Below, one piece after another: positions 47,687 through 63,344 of a stretch of 64,000 nucleotides of DNA; position 1 is the stretch's first letter, and each line of letters starts with the position of its first letter. The stretch lies in assembly GCA_012295275.1 (NCBI GenBank), contig CM022674.1, positions 3,943,110-4,007,109 on the forward strand, read 5' to 3'. A program made the position numbers and the translations under genes. A model generated the notes under the pieces. It saw only the letters and a program-made list of their open reading frames with translations, did no database searches and was not told where the DNA came from. The DNA is from Chrysomallon squamiferum. Lineage: Eukaryota > Mollusca > Gastropoda > Neomphalida > Peltospiridae.

Positions 47687-49654
47687 ATGGATTGTGTTCG
47701 ATTGGTTTTCTTGCTGTCTGCTGTGACTTTCTGTGTAACAAGTTCGCGAAAATCGGGCATACCTTTGATTGGAGACGCTATTGAACGCAAACAAAGCCGA
47801 ACACCAGGTAGGTGAAATGAATTAGTATAATATATATATATGTATCTATTTACACCTGCACCGAGCTTGTTTATATATCTCACCAGAAGATTTACATACC
47901 TGTATTTCTATTGGCTTCTCTTTTCTTTTTTTTAAAACTCTTTTATTTATTTTTATATTTAACTTTTTTTTATTTTTTTTTTTCTTGTTCTATGGTTGTA
48001 TTCAGCGGATTTACATGCCTGTAGTTTTGTTTCATATTTGTTTATTTTTTATTTTATTTTTATTTAATTTTTTATATTTATTATATATATATATATATAT
48101 ATAAGAAATGTTTATTTATTCTTCTGAATTTTTATTTTTTCTTCTTTCTCTTCCTCTTTGCCATAGTCTTTTTTATACTGTAGGAATATATTTTATCTGA
48201 AATAAGAAGACCAAAAAAAATAAATAAAAAAATTTAACAATGTAAATTTTACATATTTAAAAAAAAAATTATCGTTAGGTATTAATTTACATTTTAAACA
48301 GAATTTTTTTTGGTATTATTCTCATTTTTATTATAATATATTTTCAAATTTATATACGTATACGCTTACTGCAACGAATATATTTAATAATTTTTTTTTT
48401 TTTTTTTTTACTTCATTTTTTAAGTGCGTGGTGTTATTTTATTGCTTAATCTTCATTGTTATTTATAAATTAATTATTATCAGTGATTTATAATTTTGTT
48501 TGAAACATTCCTGTAAGGTTACAAGTAACATTTAATAATTAATAATATTTATCTCGAAAGTTAATTTATATTTATAATTTCTTTTAATTTCACGGAGAAT
48601 ATATATATATATATAAAACAGAAAGACAAAAATGGACGAGATAAATACATATAAATTTGTATATATGTATACTGCTTTACATACTAGAAATTATTTATAG
48701 AAATTTATATATATATAAATACAAAAATAAAGAATTTCTAATAGTTACTGAAATTTATTAAAGCTTAGTTGTAAACAACAGTTATACAAAATAATAAGAA
48801 ACCGTAGCAACAACATTAGTCTTATCATTATTACTGAATTGTGTGCAACTGTTTCATATCGTTTTATTTTTAAAAATAACTATTAAACTAAACTGTAATT
48901 TTTTTCGAAAGATTTATTCGGTAAATACTTTTATTAAAACAAAATATCATTCATTGTTTTATATATATAACTATATATTATTTTTCTCTAAGTTTTCTCA
49001 ACTGTTATCTGCACTGTTAAAATCTAGGATTGTCGATAACTAGTTTAAAACATTCTTATAGTAGCGGATGGAAAATAAACAAGTGTCTACATCTGGAGCA
49101 TTCCAAACTTATACACACACACATAAATAAAATACAGACGTAGTGGTTAGAGAGGATGTACAATAAACAGGACGCAGAATTTTATATTTTAATTAAATTT
49201 GTTAATGATTAAATTGATGGAGATATGATAACATCACAAAGACATGAGTATGTTTAATGTTAATGACAGTAATAGTGTGGTAATATTTTTCTAACACAAT
49301 ATGTCAACATATTTTTAAATAAAGATTTTATTATTTTTTTATTTTTAGGATGTTGGTTGGGTGGAACTTTCTATCACCTAGAACAAAGATGGAGTCCTAA
49401 ACTATTACCGTACGGAACGATGCACTGCGTAAAATGCCAGTGTATTCCAGTAAGTACCAGTCATTCAAAATAATATTTAAAAAACGTAAATAAATAAATA
49501 AACAGTATTTTTCTTCGTTTTTCTTGCTGCTTTTTTTTTTTCTGTTTATTTATTTACTTATTTACTATTCTTGTTCTCTCTCTCTCTCTCATTTTCTTTT
49601 TTTAAATAATTTTATTTTTATTTATCAATTTCCATTCGATGTATTTATCGATCG

Positions 49655-49699
<45 letters not shown>

Positions 49700-50112
49700 G
49701 GTCGATAAATATAACTTTAGCCCTTTCTAAACGCATTTGGTTTACCTGTTTTTATTACCATGAAGATAAATATATAACGCTAGGCCCTAACTAATATTTA
49801 TGTTTACCTTATTCGTAATCGGACAACTATGCTAGTACTGCGATAGTTTCTAATTATCAACCGTAACATCGACGATATAAACATAACCACTCTAGACTTT
49901 ACAAACCCGACAGGGCAAATTTGATACAAGCCTCAAAGTATTTCATTACATCCCAGAATATTTTGCAAATACCTCACATGTACCCATAACACCTCGGGTG
50001 TGAATTAGGTCGGGGACGATCTACGAATTGCGAAAGGGGTAGGAACAACCGTCCTCTGCGTGTGGTCTTAAAGGGACTTTGTATGAAGTGTTGTAACATA
50101 ACGGTGTGCAGT

Positions 50113-50176
<64 letters not shown>

Positions 50177-50880
50177 TTCATGAATATGATTTATTACACG
50201 TGGCCTATAATTATAATATTAAACCGCTTGGTTTTATAATCACATGACTTCGTACGACCTTTAGTAGATGTAAACAGCAGTAGTAGTAGTACCACCATAT
50301 AATCATAATTATGAAATAAAAATGTCTAAAGCTGTAATCATCAGTATTTTTCATTTCTTAAATCATCATCATCATCATCTCCGTCGTTACTCACAACAAA
50401 AAAAAAAAAATCCGATTCTGTACTCAACGCACTTTTATGTAATTTAATTTACTTTTAATTCGCTGACGTGTAGCAGACGACGAATTAATCAGACGTTGTA
50501 ATCCCGCGCTTTTCCGTCAGCGCAGATCCTACTAAATTTGTCTTATCGGCTGCTTTTTGAGTAATTGCATTTCAACTACAACCCGGCGAAGTGATGGCCG
50601 GCCGATAAGAGCGTCTTGTGTGTATATTATCAACACGGAGGTGTGAAACTGACTGCGGAATGGAGCGGTTAGGGATTATTGTCTTTGTTGATGCGGGAAA
50701 GGCATATTACTTCGTTTTCAAAAGGTCTGGCGCGCTTGACAAAGTGTCGCTCCTCTCGTAAACGCTCGTAATCTATGCGGATTAGCCTGTTGCCGAAGTT
50801 TGACTCCGTTCATGAGTTTACTATGACAACCTACATATTTTTCAAATGCTAGGGGGCTGGTTAAGATATTGACTCATTTC

Positions 50881-50929
<49 letters not shown>

Positions 50930-53900
50930 AAATTTCTCGTTATATGTCAGAAATTTGTTACCCTAACACACGTTGGTGGCGTGTGCAATATGGCGGGTAG
51001 GTGCGAAACAGCGGTTGTAAATTTCAGCAGTCTGCATTCTTTTGTTCTTGTTTTTTTTGTTTTGTTTTTTCTTTTTCTGTAAGTCTACCGTTTTGTATGA
51101 ACGTCGTTTAACTTCAAAGAAAGCGATAATTATAACGAAACGAAAAGCATTATTTTCGCTCATACCATTCAAATGAACTTTTCCTATTCTTTGAAACATT
51201 ACTGTCTTTCTACATTTTTCTTTGTTTCTGTTTTACTGCTTTTCTTCATCATTCTATCTCTGTCTCTCTTTTCCCCACCTCCCCACACTAATAACACTAA
51301 CTATAATCAAATTATTAATAATAAATAATTTTCAAATTTTTAAAATTATTTCTGATAAATAAAATCGAAAATGATCTTTATTTTATATTTTATTTAAATC
51401 CATGGTTATATTATACAACAAAATTTCTCCTTTAATATCTAAATTTAGAAATGTTATATTCAATAACTTACCAATTTACACTCATATATATATATATATA
51501 AGGAAGTACGCAAAAGTAACAAATCAATAAATTACCAATTTACTCTCATACATAAAAAAGCAAGTAAACAAAAGTAACAAATTTAGATTTTGTTCTACAA
51601 AACGTTGTTGTTCTTGTATAATGCAATAAATTACACTGGTGAAGCGATACATTTAAGTATTTAAAAGTACAATTTCCAAGTGTGTGCGTGACTTATCTAT
51701 TCATTTTAAATAACTCAAGCACTGTAAGTACTTTTTTGTCATTCAGTATAATATATATCTAATGTAGAATGAGTTCACACCAGAAGCACTAATAATAATA
51801 ATAATAATCAACGATTATAATGATTATTTTAAATAATACTGATAAAATACATTTACATTCATTTTGATACTTATTTATCTGTTTTACAATTATCATCATC
51901 ATCATCAGTATCATCACCATCACTACCACCATCATCATCATTATCATCTATTTTTATTATTTAATATTATCATTTATAATTATGTAATATCATAAACACC
52001 AATACTACTGGTATCGTTGTCTATTTAAAATATTAAGCCGGTGAAAAATGCTGGTTATGATGATCATGTTGTAAGTATACCGGATTTAAATGCATTACGA
52101 TATAAAATAACACGAAAATGGCGTTTTTTGCTATTTCAGCAATGCCATAAATTATCTGTTAAAACCAGATTTATTTTATTGTGCGATTGTTCTCAATATC
52201 ACATTTCAATTAAAAAAAAATTAGACTTGTCCTTACACCTTTAATATCGAACTAATGGAATTTTTTTTTATTATTATTATTTTATTATTTAATTCCACTT
52301 TTGACAAGAAAATTGCTTGAAAGACAAGAAAGAAAAAAAAAAAAACCGAAATGAAAGAATTGTATTTAAAACTATAAATATCATTTTATTTATTTATTTA
52401 TTTTTTACCGATTTTTGTATTATATTAGTTATTTTAAATAAGTAAGGAAGTAAATAAGAGAATAAGAAAATAAGAAAATAAGAAAATAAGAAAAGAAAGT
52501 AAATAAGTAAATAAGAAAAGGAAGTAAATAAATAAATAGGAAAATCAGAAACTAAATAAATAAATAAATATTTGAAAACATTAAAGAAAAGCACTCACAG
52601 AGAGATTTTCAGTGCACCTTTTGTTTAACTTTAAGTAAAAAAAAAAAAAAAAAAAAAAAAATCTCATCCAATTTGCCTTTATCGTATTTATCAACCATTT
52701 ATTATGGTTAGCACGTGTGAACGAAGCCCGCACGTTTCTGATGAACTCACGTGCAGTGAGCCGAGGGTTTTTTTTGAAAAAAAGTTTTAGCTACTTAAAG
52801 ACATGTTTACTGCGCCGTTAAGATAATCTGCGTTTATATCGCAATAAGTCACAAGTTACGATGTGTTAATTAATTTGAATATATTGCCAATTTGTCTGTC
52901 TGTGCCATCCACCAAGTACCAGATCTGGTGAATTTAATCTTGTTTGGGTTCGAATTTATTTTTTTATTTTTTTTGTGTGTGTGTTTTTAGTTTGTTTTCA
53001 AGGAAATTTCTAATTAAGCAGACGACTGTCGATAATGAAAAAAAAAAAAAAAAAAAATATTTGATATTATTTTATTTAACCGAATGTTCAAATTATCGAC
53101 GGACCTTTTAAATAGCTACAAACAAATAAATAAATAATGTATAATATATTTTTTTTTTTTTATTATTAATTTCAGATTGAAAAGAAAGGAATTCTACTTC
53201 ATCGTGGTCAGATAATTTGTAAAAATATCAAACTCGACTGCCCCAAACCGGAATGTGAAAACGCCGTTTTGTTACCAGGGAAATGCTGCAAGACTTGCCC
53301 AAATCAAAGTAAGTGGTCTGTCTCTCTGTCTGTCTGTCTGTGCGTGTGTATGTCTTGTTTTTCTTCCGAATGTTCAAATCATCAACTTCTCTTTAAGTGT
53401 CAGTTCATCTCTGTATAACTTTAAATAATATTTCGAATTTTAAAAATTTTCTGTCCCTGGTTATTGTTTAAACTATTCAGAAATCAACTAGTTTACAACA
53501 AAAACAACTAATTTACTATTACTAATTTTACTTATGCTGTGATTGCTATTACTAGTTCTACTACCATTACTTGAGGTACGCTTACAACTTACATTATTAC
53601 TATTACTAACTTAGGTCACTACTACTACAACTTCTAATAATAATAATAATGATAAAAATAATGAAAAATATGATACATTATTATCATGAGGTAGATTATA
53701 TGATATTTAAATTAATATCTAAATATAACAGATGAAAGTATATCCTGATAATGATATAATGTTATAATAATTTTAACAGTCAGTGAGTCACATACAATTA
53801 AGTTACGTCAAACAAACGTATAATACGTTCAATAAAGGATATATATATATATATAAAAAAAATCCCAGTAATAATATAAGGACCACCCACTAACGCCTCA

Positions 53901-54675
53901 TTAAAAACAGGTTTTAATGTTACACAGGGTACTTGCCACCCAGATGGGTGAAAAGCCGATACCACTTCAATCTACTTCAGGCCGCCATCTTTTGTTAGTC
54001 CCGCACAAAATGAGCGCGTCATCAAAGATGGCGTTGTTTGCTTATCCGTTCGGCTAAAAAACCGACACCCCGAAATTGTATCGTTTAAGCCTGTAAAAAA
54101 GCACTCGAAAAAAATCTTGTGTGAAAAGGATAGAAAGAGCTTTAATCCAATGGCCCATTGAGATTTCTTTTCTTTTCTTTTTCGTTTTTCTTTCTTTTTT
54201 TTTTTTTTTTTTTATGTTTCCAGTGAAAGCGAAGTGTCTTTCTGCTTTTGAATGAAAATGAATGAATAACATATTCAGCGAGAATAGGAGCTATAACGAC
54301 TGTTGACATATTCAAGTTTGCAGTCTTACATAACATTTCTCAATGAAAGCGTTTCTTATATCTAACAGTGAAATGAAAAGAAAAGCTGGAAATTAGCCAG
54401 ATCTGGATCTGGAATTTTTTTTTTTTTTTTTTTAGGAATTTTTTTTTTTTTTTGCCCTGACTATAAATGAGGTCCGCCATACTTGTACGGTTATTTTCGG
54501 TATTATCGTTGATAACCCGTACACAAAATTAGTTACGTTGCACCTGTTGGTTACACAAATACCGTAATTGTTCTTTATAATGATCCTGCAGTAAATATTA
54601 TACACCTACTAATTAATATCTAATAAGTAAATTAATTAATTAAATAATAATAATAATAATAATTATTATTATTAT

Positions 54676-54722
<47 letters not shown>

Positions 54723-55351
54723 TCTTTATTACTGTACATTAATTAATTTTGATGTTGTTGTCATATTACACACTAAAAATAAGCACATAAAACGATAATA
54801 TATAAAAATACACACACATAAACGTATTTTTCCAAATATGTGTGCCAAACATTGTTTCAGAGCTATGAAGAAAAGTTTTGTGATACACACGGAACATTTT
54901 CAAACGATATCGTACGAAAAGTCACCCACTGCGAAAGTGGCGCCAAATCGACCAAAATATTTACGGTTGATCATGTGATTGGCTCACATGACACGCTAAC
55001 TATGCTATTATTAAATAGTTCTGCTGATACTAGCCAACAAAGTTTGGGAAAGATGGAACCGTTCGGAAGTTATATTATTATCATCACCGTCGTCCTTTTT
55101 TGTTATCTAAAGTGATATCGCGCGCTGTGGGACTGGTGGCGCCCCCCCTGGGCGATTTCGAATAACGTTTCGTTGAGATGAATATTTGTTTATATTGTTT
55201 ATGAATGAATTGTTGATAATTTTAATAAAGAGATCGTGAGATTTGAAACAAAAAAAAAAAAAAAAACTTAAAAAAAAAAAGAAATTCTTTTATTTTCGTT
55301 TCAGCTTTGAAATATTCTATATTTTAGAATTCGTTGTTGTTGTTGTTTTTG

Positions 55352-55422
<71 letters not shown>

Positions 55423-55563
55423 TCAGTGAACAATTTTGAAGATAATTTTTCTTTTGGTTCGGAGAAAACTAAAGATTCTTCCATTAGCGGAGACCAGTAT
55501 AAACAGAATGGAAAATCTGGTATTTATATTTTTTTCTTATATAGCTGTGCGTACGTGTCTGTG

Positions 55564-55594
<31 letters not shown>

Positions 55595-58171
55595 ATATTG
55601 TTTCTTTCTTTCATAAGTTTCTCTTTTTCTAAATTAATTTATTTCAGTGGCTGTATGTACTTTTTTTTTTGATCAGATAATGATATTAGATCATTAACTT
55701 AATTACATTTCATTTTTAGAATTCACCGCTTTACTCGTTGGCAAGAATGTCCGGAAACAGGCCGTGAACACCCGGTCCGTGGCCGTGGTCCGGATCACAG
55801 TCGAAAACCGAGAAATGACGTATGCTGTGAGATACACTCGGTAATCTACTGCTTTAATAAAATTGTATTTGTTTATGTATTTATTATTCATTCATTCATT
55901 ATCATTATCATTATCATTGTTTTATTTATTTATTTATTTATTTAATTATTTATTATCTTTATTGTATTGTTTTACCGTTGTTGTTTTTTTTTTTTTTGTA
56001 TTTTATTTTTATTTATTTATTTACTTATTCATTTATTCATTAACATTAACATTGTTTTATTTATTTATTTATTTATTTACTTATTCATTCATATTCATTA
56101 TCATTATCATTGATTTATATATTTATTTATTTACAAAGCCTTTCCATCTATTCTTTCTATTTTTTTTTCTTTCATTGTTTATTTCTAACGCTTAATTACG
56201 ACACGGAAAGATTTAGTATGTGTGCTGTTGTCATTACTGTTATTTTTATTATTACAGTTTGGACCACCCAAAGTTTCTTCAGATTACTGACGCTAACGGA
56301 AACATTCTGGTTGAAAGTGCCATTGTCAAAAAAAGATCTGGAGACAAAAAGGTCAGTAATCCTCAGTGAATGACAGATCCTTGGATCGAATCCCAGCTAG
56401 TGATAATACTCAGAATTAATTGAAAAGACCACTACATACTTTTTTTTTTTATGACAATACAAAGTTAATCGGTTCTTGAAAAATTTCATTACTAATAATA
56501 TTTATTATCAAAGGCAGACAACCACGAAGGCTAGATTAAGTAACTAGGACTTCGTTCATGAACCTTCAGTGAATATAAACTATTAAATAAATAATAACAT
56601 TTTTTTTATTATTATTATTATTATTTTTCATTTCCTAATATATAAAAATTAAGTGTTTGTTATTCTTAATGTATTTAATTCATGTATTTAATTCATTATT
56701 TTATTTTTATTATATATTTTAGATGTGTGGGGTGTGGAAAAAGGTACCATCAGTTTATCTACAATATTTTCGTGAAAAGAGGCTCTTTGCGGTAATCACC
56801 ACGTCCCGTCATCCCAAAGGACTTGTTGCTGGCCGGTGGTACCTAATGCCAATGCTAACAGAGGTATTATAATTAATTTATAAATAAATAAAATAATAAA
56901 TAAATAAATAAATGAAGAAATAAAGAAATCGATAAAGATATAAAAATTAATATAATTATTATTATTATTATTACTATTATGAATGCTGAGACAAAAAATT
57001 TGATAACGACCTAACCTGTATTTTAAGGAGCAAACATTGTATTGTAATGACGTTATTTCCATTATGACATCATACCCTAGCAACGTAATCCGTTGAACGC
57101 CTTGACGCAAAATTGAATTCCACTAACAAACAACAAAATAATACATTCCAAGCCCAGCACTTGAACGCAAATAATACACACCACAATAAAATCTTCTTAA
57201 TGAATATTGCCCCATTCATTTCTCTACATTCCTAACTGCCCGGCCTTTGAAAACATTCCCGTGACATTCCCGCGCTTTATTGACTTTTGCTGTTTAGCTC
57301 GGTCGTTCACGTCTGCTCAAACATCTTTAGACACTTGGGTTGGAATTTCTTGACAGAAATAATTACAGCATCTCAAATATCGTCATTTAGCGATTCGTAT
57401 GCAGGATTAGCGGCGTATCGGTTGTTCAGTTTGTCTAAATAAATATTCATACCTACGTTTTCCTCATAAATTATTCGCTATTGTTCGACATTCCTTTCTA
57501 ATTCAAAATTTTGGGATTGACCCGGTCGAGAACTCTTCACGCCGACACTTATATATAACGGACAGAAAGTTAATTTATTTATATTATTCGCTTTTTTTTT
57601 TTTCTTCTTTTTTTTTTATTGTTATTATTTATTTTTACAGAAACCTTCGGATCGGTCCTCCATTCCAAAAAAGCTGAAGGGATTGGAGGAGTGGCCTCCC
57701 TTGAATACGATCCTACTACACGCGTTGTGAATTATGCCGTTGTTTTCGATGGTGTTTTCAATCCGAAACGTAAGTTATAATCCTAATTATTATAGTTATA
57801 ATGTTATTTGAATCTTTACTTTATTCTTTTCTTTCTTTTTTTTTAAAGATTTTTCCCCGTTTCCTTACATTTATTGTAATTATTTTTGGACATACATTAC
57901 ACTGTTAACTAATCTTTGCAGATTTCAATGGAGAATACTATGTTACAATTGAGCGCAACACGAAAATTGTACACCAGTCTAGGGGCAAAATATCTCGCCA
58001 GGTAATATTATTAAAACTATTGTATCAAGTTATGTAAATCACTGTAACCATTAAGTAATTAATTATTTATTTATTAACAAAAATAAAACAGTATATTTAT
58101 AGACGAAAAAAAAAAGTATACTAAAGAAATTTACTATAACTGTATTATGAAAAGTGTATTTTAACAAATCA

Positions 58172-58212
<41 letters not shown>

Positions 58213-61200
58213 TAATAAGAAAAACTGCTAAATATTACTGCCTGAAAATTGTCATTACTTATTCTTCAATATCATAATTGAATTTTAAATAATTAATTAA
58301 TTATTTTATATTTAGACCAATCAGATCTCTGGATTTTGGAAGCTCAGCAGAAAGCGGGAAGCTAAATACCTTGCACGTGGCCGTCTGCTCATACGTCTGA
58401 CGTCACGAAATGGAGCGACAATTAGCGGAGAACTAAAGCCAAGATTAACATGTGGAGGTAATACATTTTATTTTTCTCTATATTTTTTTTTTTTTTTGCT
58501 AGCTTGCTATTTCAAAATCAGTACCTGCCTCTTCATTTTTGTAATCACCATTGTTATAGATTCAAATCATTTCATTTTTAGTTAATATTTATATATATGT
58601 ATATCATTTCACATCTGGCTAATATGACTTTTTAATTTCTTTCATTGACCTTCTTTCGATGCGAATAGTAACTAAAGCAAAACATTAAAAATTAATTCGA
58701 CACATACAAAAGCAATGACATAAAATATGTGTATCAATTATAATTATAATTAATCCATTATCTATCATTTCCCAGTGTTCCAAGCGCTTCTTTCTGGCTC
58801 TGAAGCTCTCGAAGCTTCCAGAACGTCTGCTGCAGGATCTGTTGTCATGGAACTGGGAGACAAAGGCGGTCTTAACTATAACATCCGGGTCACAGGTCTG
58901 AAGGATGACGTCACTAGCATCAGAATTGAAAGTTCCGCAGGCAAGAAAAACAGAAGAAAACTCATCGGAAATGTTCACAAAAATTTCGTGAAGGATTTTG
59001 GATCCTACTCCGGCTGGGTGAGTTTTTAATTCCCCCTCCCCCCGTTTCTTCTCTTCTGTTTGCTTTTGTTACTATTTATTGTCAAGAATTGTAATGGTAT
59101 TTATTGTCATTGTTATTAATTATTCTTCAAACAATATAATGATTTGGTAAAGCAGTTATCAATAATAGATAATCCTGGAAAAACATTTTTGCTGATATCA
59201 TATGATTTTTTTGTTTGGGTTTGTTTCATACAATACTGTTCTATCAATTATAAACGACTAATTATTATGAACTCGGTTACCTGAAACTATTTGTTTATTA
59301 TTACAATTTTATCTTATTACACATTCACGCAGAGTTATAGAGGGCTATATCTTTATTTTATGGATAAATATTGTATTACTATAATAATATATATACAATT
59401 ACAGAGTAATGGAACATTCAAGAAAGTGAAGGCAGAAGATATAATTATGCTCTTGAATAATCAGCTGTTCATCAACGTGGCTACGACCAATCACAGAACG
59501 AGTGAGTTGAGAGGGCGTGTCGTCGAAGTGCCATATCAGGAAAATAACGATGCTGGTGGGTTTTCCCGTTATTATGTAATGTAATCGGAGGTGCTTAAAG
59601 ATGAAAGCCACGCTTATGTGCATTCAGAATATTTCTTCTTTCTTTTTTTTTTGCAGTTTCTTTGACATATAATTTTTATTTTATTTTAATTATTATTTTT
59701 TATTTTATTTTATTTTATTTTATTTTATTGTTTTTGTTGTTGTTGTTGTTACATGGAGCTTTTCTTTATAATTTGTATTAATAAGCTACAAATGTTTTAA
59801 TTATTAAACATTTTATTTTCTTACAGCTTTCCCCATTACCTTGTCTCCATTTACCCCCAAAAGCCGAGGTGCTGCCGCGCATGCGTGGTTGTCGATGGAA
59901 GTTGGATGCCGTCTGCATTATGAGATATTCGTTTCCGGATTCCAGAATAATATCAGTCCGTTCAGCATTCTACTTGGTAGCCATAGCAACCGTCTAGAAG
60001 GATCCGCCATTTTGGGGTCGGAAGAGGGTTTGGGACAGACGACAGTTTTTGAAATGAAGAAGGTAAGCTGAAAATTTATTAATTAATTAATTGATTTATT
60101 TATTTAAGTATTTGTTCATTTAATCTTTTCGATAATAAATTTAAGAAAACATACCAAAATGGCATAACGAAATTATTTCTACCTAATGAATATTAATCAT
60201 CGTTATTACACTGTTAATGCATATTTATATAGTAATTAACATAATTTATTATTCAGGCCTCGGGAACAGTGAATGACGTTCCTGACGACTTACTTCGTGA
60301 TCTCGACCAGGGAAAGGCTTATCTCCAAGTCAACATGGGAAGCAGCGGTGACGCAGTTCTTGTTGCTAACGTAAGACTATCTTTGTATATGACGTCATTT
60401 CATAATTTTTATTAATTATTTTAAAAATTGTTATTAGTATTATTATTTTAACAGCTAGATCGTACATTTTTTGTAGATGACGTCATTTCATAACTACCAT
60501 TAATTAATTTTCATTTTTAAATGATTATTATTATTATTATTATTATTACCTATTATCTATTAATGGATCGACGATAATAATAGTCATTTTGATAACCATT
60601 ATTAATAACATCTTTGTAAACATAATTTAAAATTAGTTGTGTATGTTTTTCTTTGTATTTTATCTTACACAATAAAATTTTCTTCGTCTTATAATAACAT
60701 ATATTATGTATAAACAAGTACATTTCAAACCTTGAGACAGAAATGTATCAACATATTTTTCTTATACTGTATATTTTTATTATTTGTAAAATATTTATTA
60801 TTATTATTATTACTATTACTATTATTACTATTATTACTATTATTACTATTACTATAACTATTATTATTATTATTATTATTGTTATTATTATTATTATTAT
60901 TAACTGCAGGTGAGCGTGCCCAATACGTGTTGGGAATATTCCAATGACGTCGACACCGACATCCTTGTCGATGAACAGGGCGTGGTCGACCCGTCCCTCA
61001 AGACTCGCTGTTACTACGAGGGCAGGTACTACGATGATTTGGATCACTGGCTTCCTGTTGAAAACTCCACGTGCAACACGTGCAGTTGTGTGGTAAGTGT
61101 TTATTAAAATTAATATATCACTGTTTAGTATAAAAGAATTATTTTATATGGCATAAATAATATATATATTTTTTTTTATTTAATTAATTAATTTAAATAA

Positions 61201-61901
61201 ATAAATTGTCAAATTCCAAGATATTAAAAGGCTTGTTAACATTTTCGTCTTTTAATTTTTTTTTATATTTTTTTTTTATCACAGAAACGTTATGAATTAT
61301 GCATAAAAGCAATAAAAATAATATCTTCTGGGTTTCTTCTCTTAAAATCTGTCTGTCTGTCTATCTGTCTATACATGCATTCTGCAACAAATTCATCTAT
61401 CTAATTATATACAAAGCACTTTACAATCCAATGTCGGACAACATGTAACAAAATGGTCACTAAAAAAAAAAAAAAAAAAAAAAAAATAGCGATGACTAAA
61501 AATATTCCTCAGTTCAACCACGTTAATGACGTTCATGTCCCATTTTTTTCAGAAAGGAACAGTTAACTGTCATCGTCTGCCTTGTCCAGTTCTGTCCTGT
61601 CTCAGTCCGGTCATCAAGGACGGCGTCTGCTGTCCAACTTGCCCGGATGAAGGTGAACGGTACTGTAAGCTGGAGGGAGATCTCCGCAGACACCCAGTCG
61701 GACGAACCTGGCACCCGTTTCTTCCACAGATCGGATTTTCAAAATGTGTCATGTGCGAATGCAAGGTATTTATTTATTCTTCAGTTTCCTTCTCCTCGTT
61801 TTTTGTTGTTGTTTTTTTGTTTTTTTTTCTGCTTAAAATTTATATGTAAGTGTTATTTTATATATATATTTTTTTATTATTATTAAATTTTTTTTTTTTT
61901 A

Positions 61902-61964
<63 letters not shown>

Positions 61965-62000
61965 GTTATTGTTATTGTTATTATGATTATTTTATGATTA

Positions 62001-62031
<31 letters not shown>

Positions 62032-63305
62032 TTTATTTGTTTACTTATTTACTTATTTATTTAAATATTTATTTATTTACTTATATTACATATTCACATA
62101 ATTATGAAAATACAAAACATGAATGTATAATATTTTATAAAGAACATGTCTGTGTATACGTTTTTCTGTTAAAATTTGCTATTCGTATCTTTATACATTA
62201 TTTGACTATGAAATAATAATTTAATGAGCAAATTCTAATACTATTTTCGTTTCATTTCAGCCCGGAGCTATCCCAGAATGCAATAGACTTCCGTGTCCTA
62301 AACTGACCTGTCTAGCAATGCAAAGAGTCAGACGTCAACCTGATGATTGTTGTCAAATTTGTGACCGTGAGTTTTTAATTTTTATTTTATTTTATTATTA
62401 TTATTAAATTTGTTTATTTGTATAATATATTAAACTGGTATTTAAGAATTCAGTTTATATTATTACTGTGTAAATATGTTTAAGAATCGATTTAAAACAC
62501 GGATGATTATATGTATGTATGTATATATATTTCTTGTGAAACATTTCTGATTTTCTTTAATATGAACATACATTTATTTCGCTTAATATTAATTCATTTA
62601 TTGAATTATTCAATTGCTAGCTTACAATACAACACAGTAATAGATCTAAATTTAATAATATTTATTCATTTATTGAATTATTCAACTGCTAGCTTACAAT
62701 GCAACACAGTAACAGATCTAAATTTATTTCGTTATTTCATTTTAGTTACCATTGTGCCAGAACCGGAAGTAAAACTGCTCAAGGACATTGACATGGTTGG
62801 CGCGTGCACGTTCATGGAGCGTGTGTTTCCTAACGGAGCAAGATGGCACCCAACAGTTGCTCCATTCGGTCAAATGAAATGTGTGAACTGTCGTTGTAGT
62901 GTAAGTATTATTTACCTCTGTGTAAAAAGCAACAGCTCTGTATAAATATATTATAATAATTAATATTAAATATATTATAATAATTAATGTTAAATATATT
63001 GTAATAATAATTATTAAATACATTATAATAATTAATGTTAAATATATTATAATAATTAATATTAAATATATTATAATAAATGGTATTTTCAACAACATTT
63101 TTGACTATATTTATTATATATTTACAGAAAAATATATGATTCTGATCTAATTGTAGCTGTTAGTCGTGTAAAGAACAATTAAAATTTACATCTAAATCAC
63201 TTTGGTTTTATCGTAATTTATTATGCCTTTTGTTAACAATTATGTTAATATATAAAATTACTCAAAAACGGTTATAGTATTATCTTGAATAATTTAAGAT
63301 TTTCA

Positions 63306-63344
<39 letters not shown>

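Noticed and set aside
54840-55115. Alternative chordin exon
   Set aside because: No homology to chordin; it ends in its own stop and poly(A). The true exon four (55427) joins exon three in phase without it.
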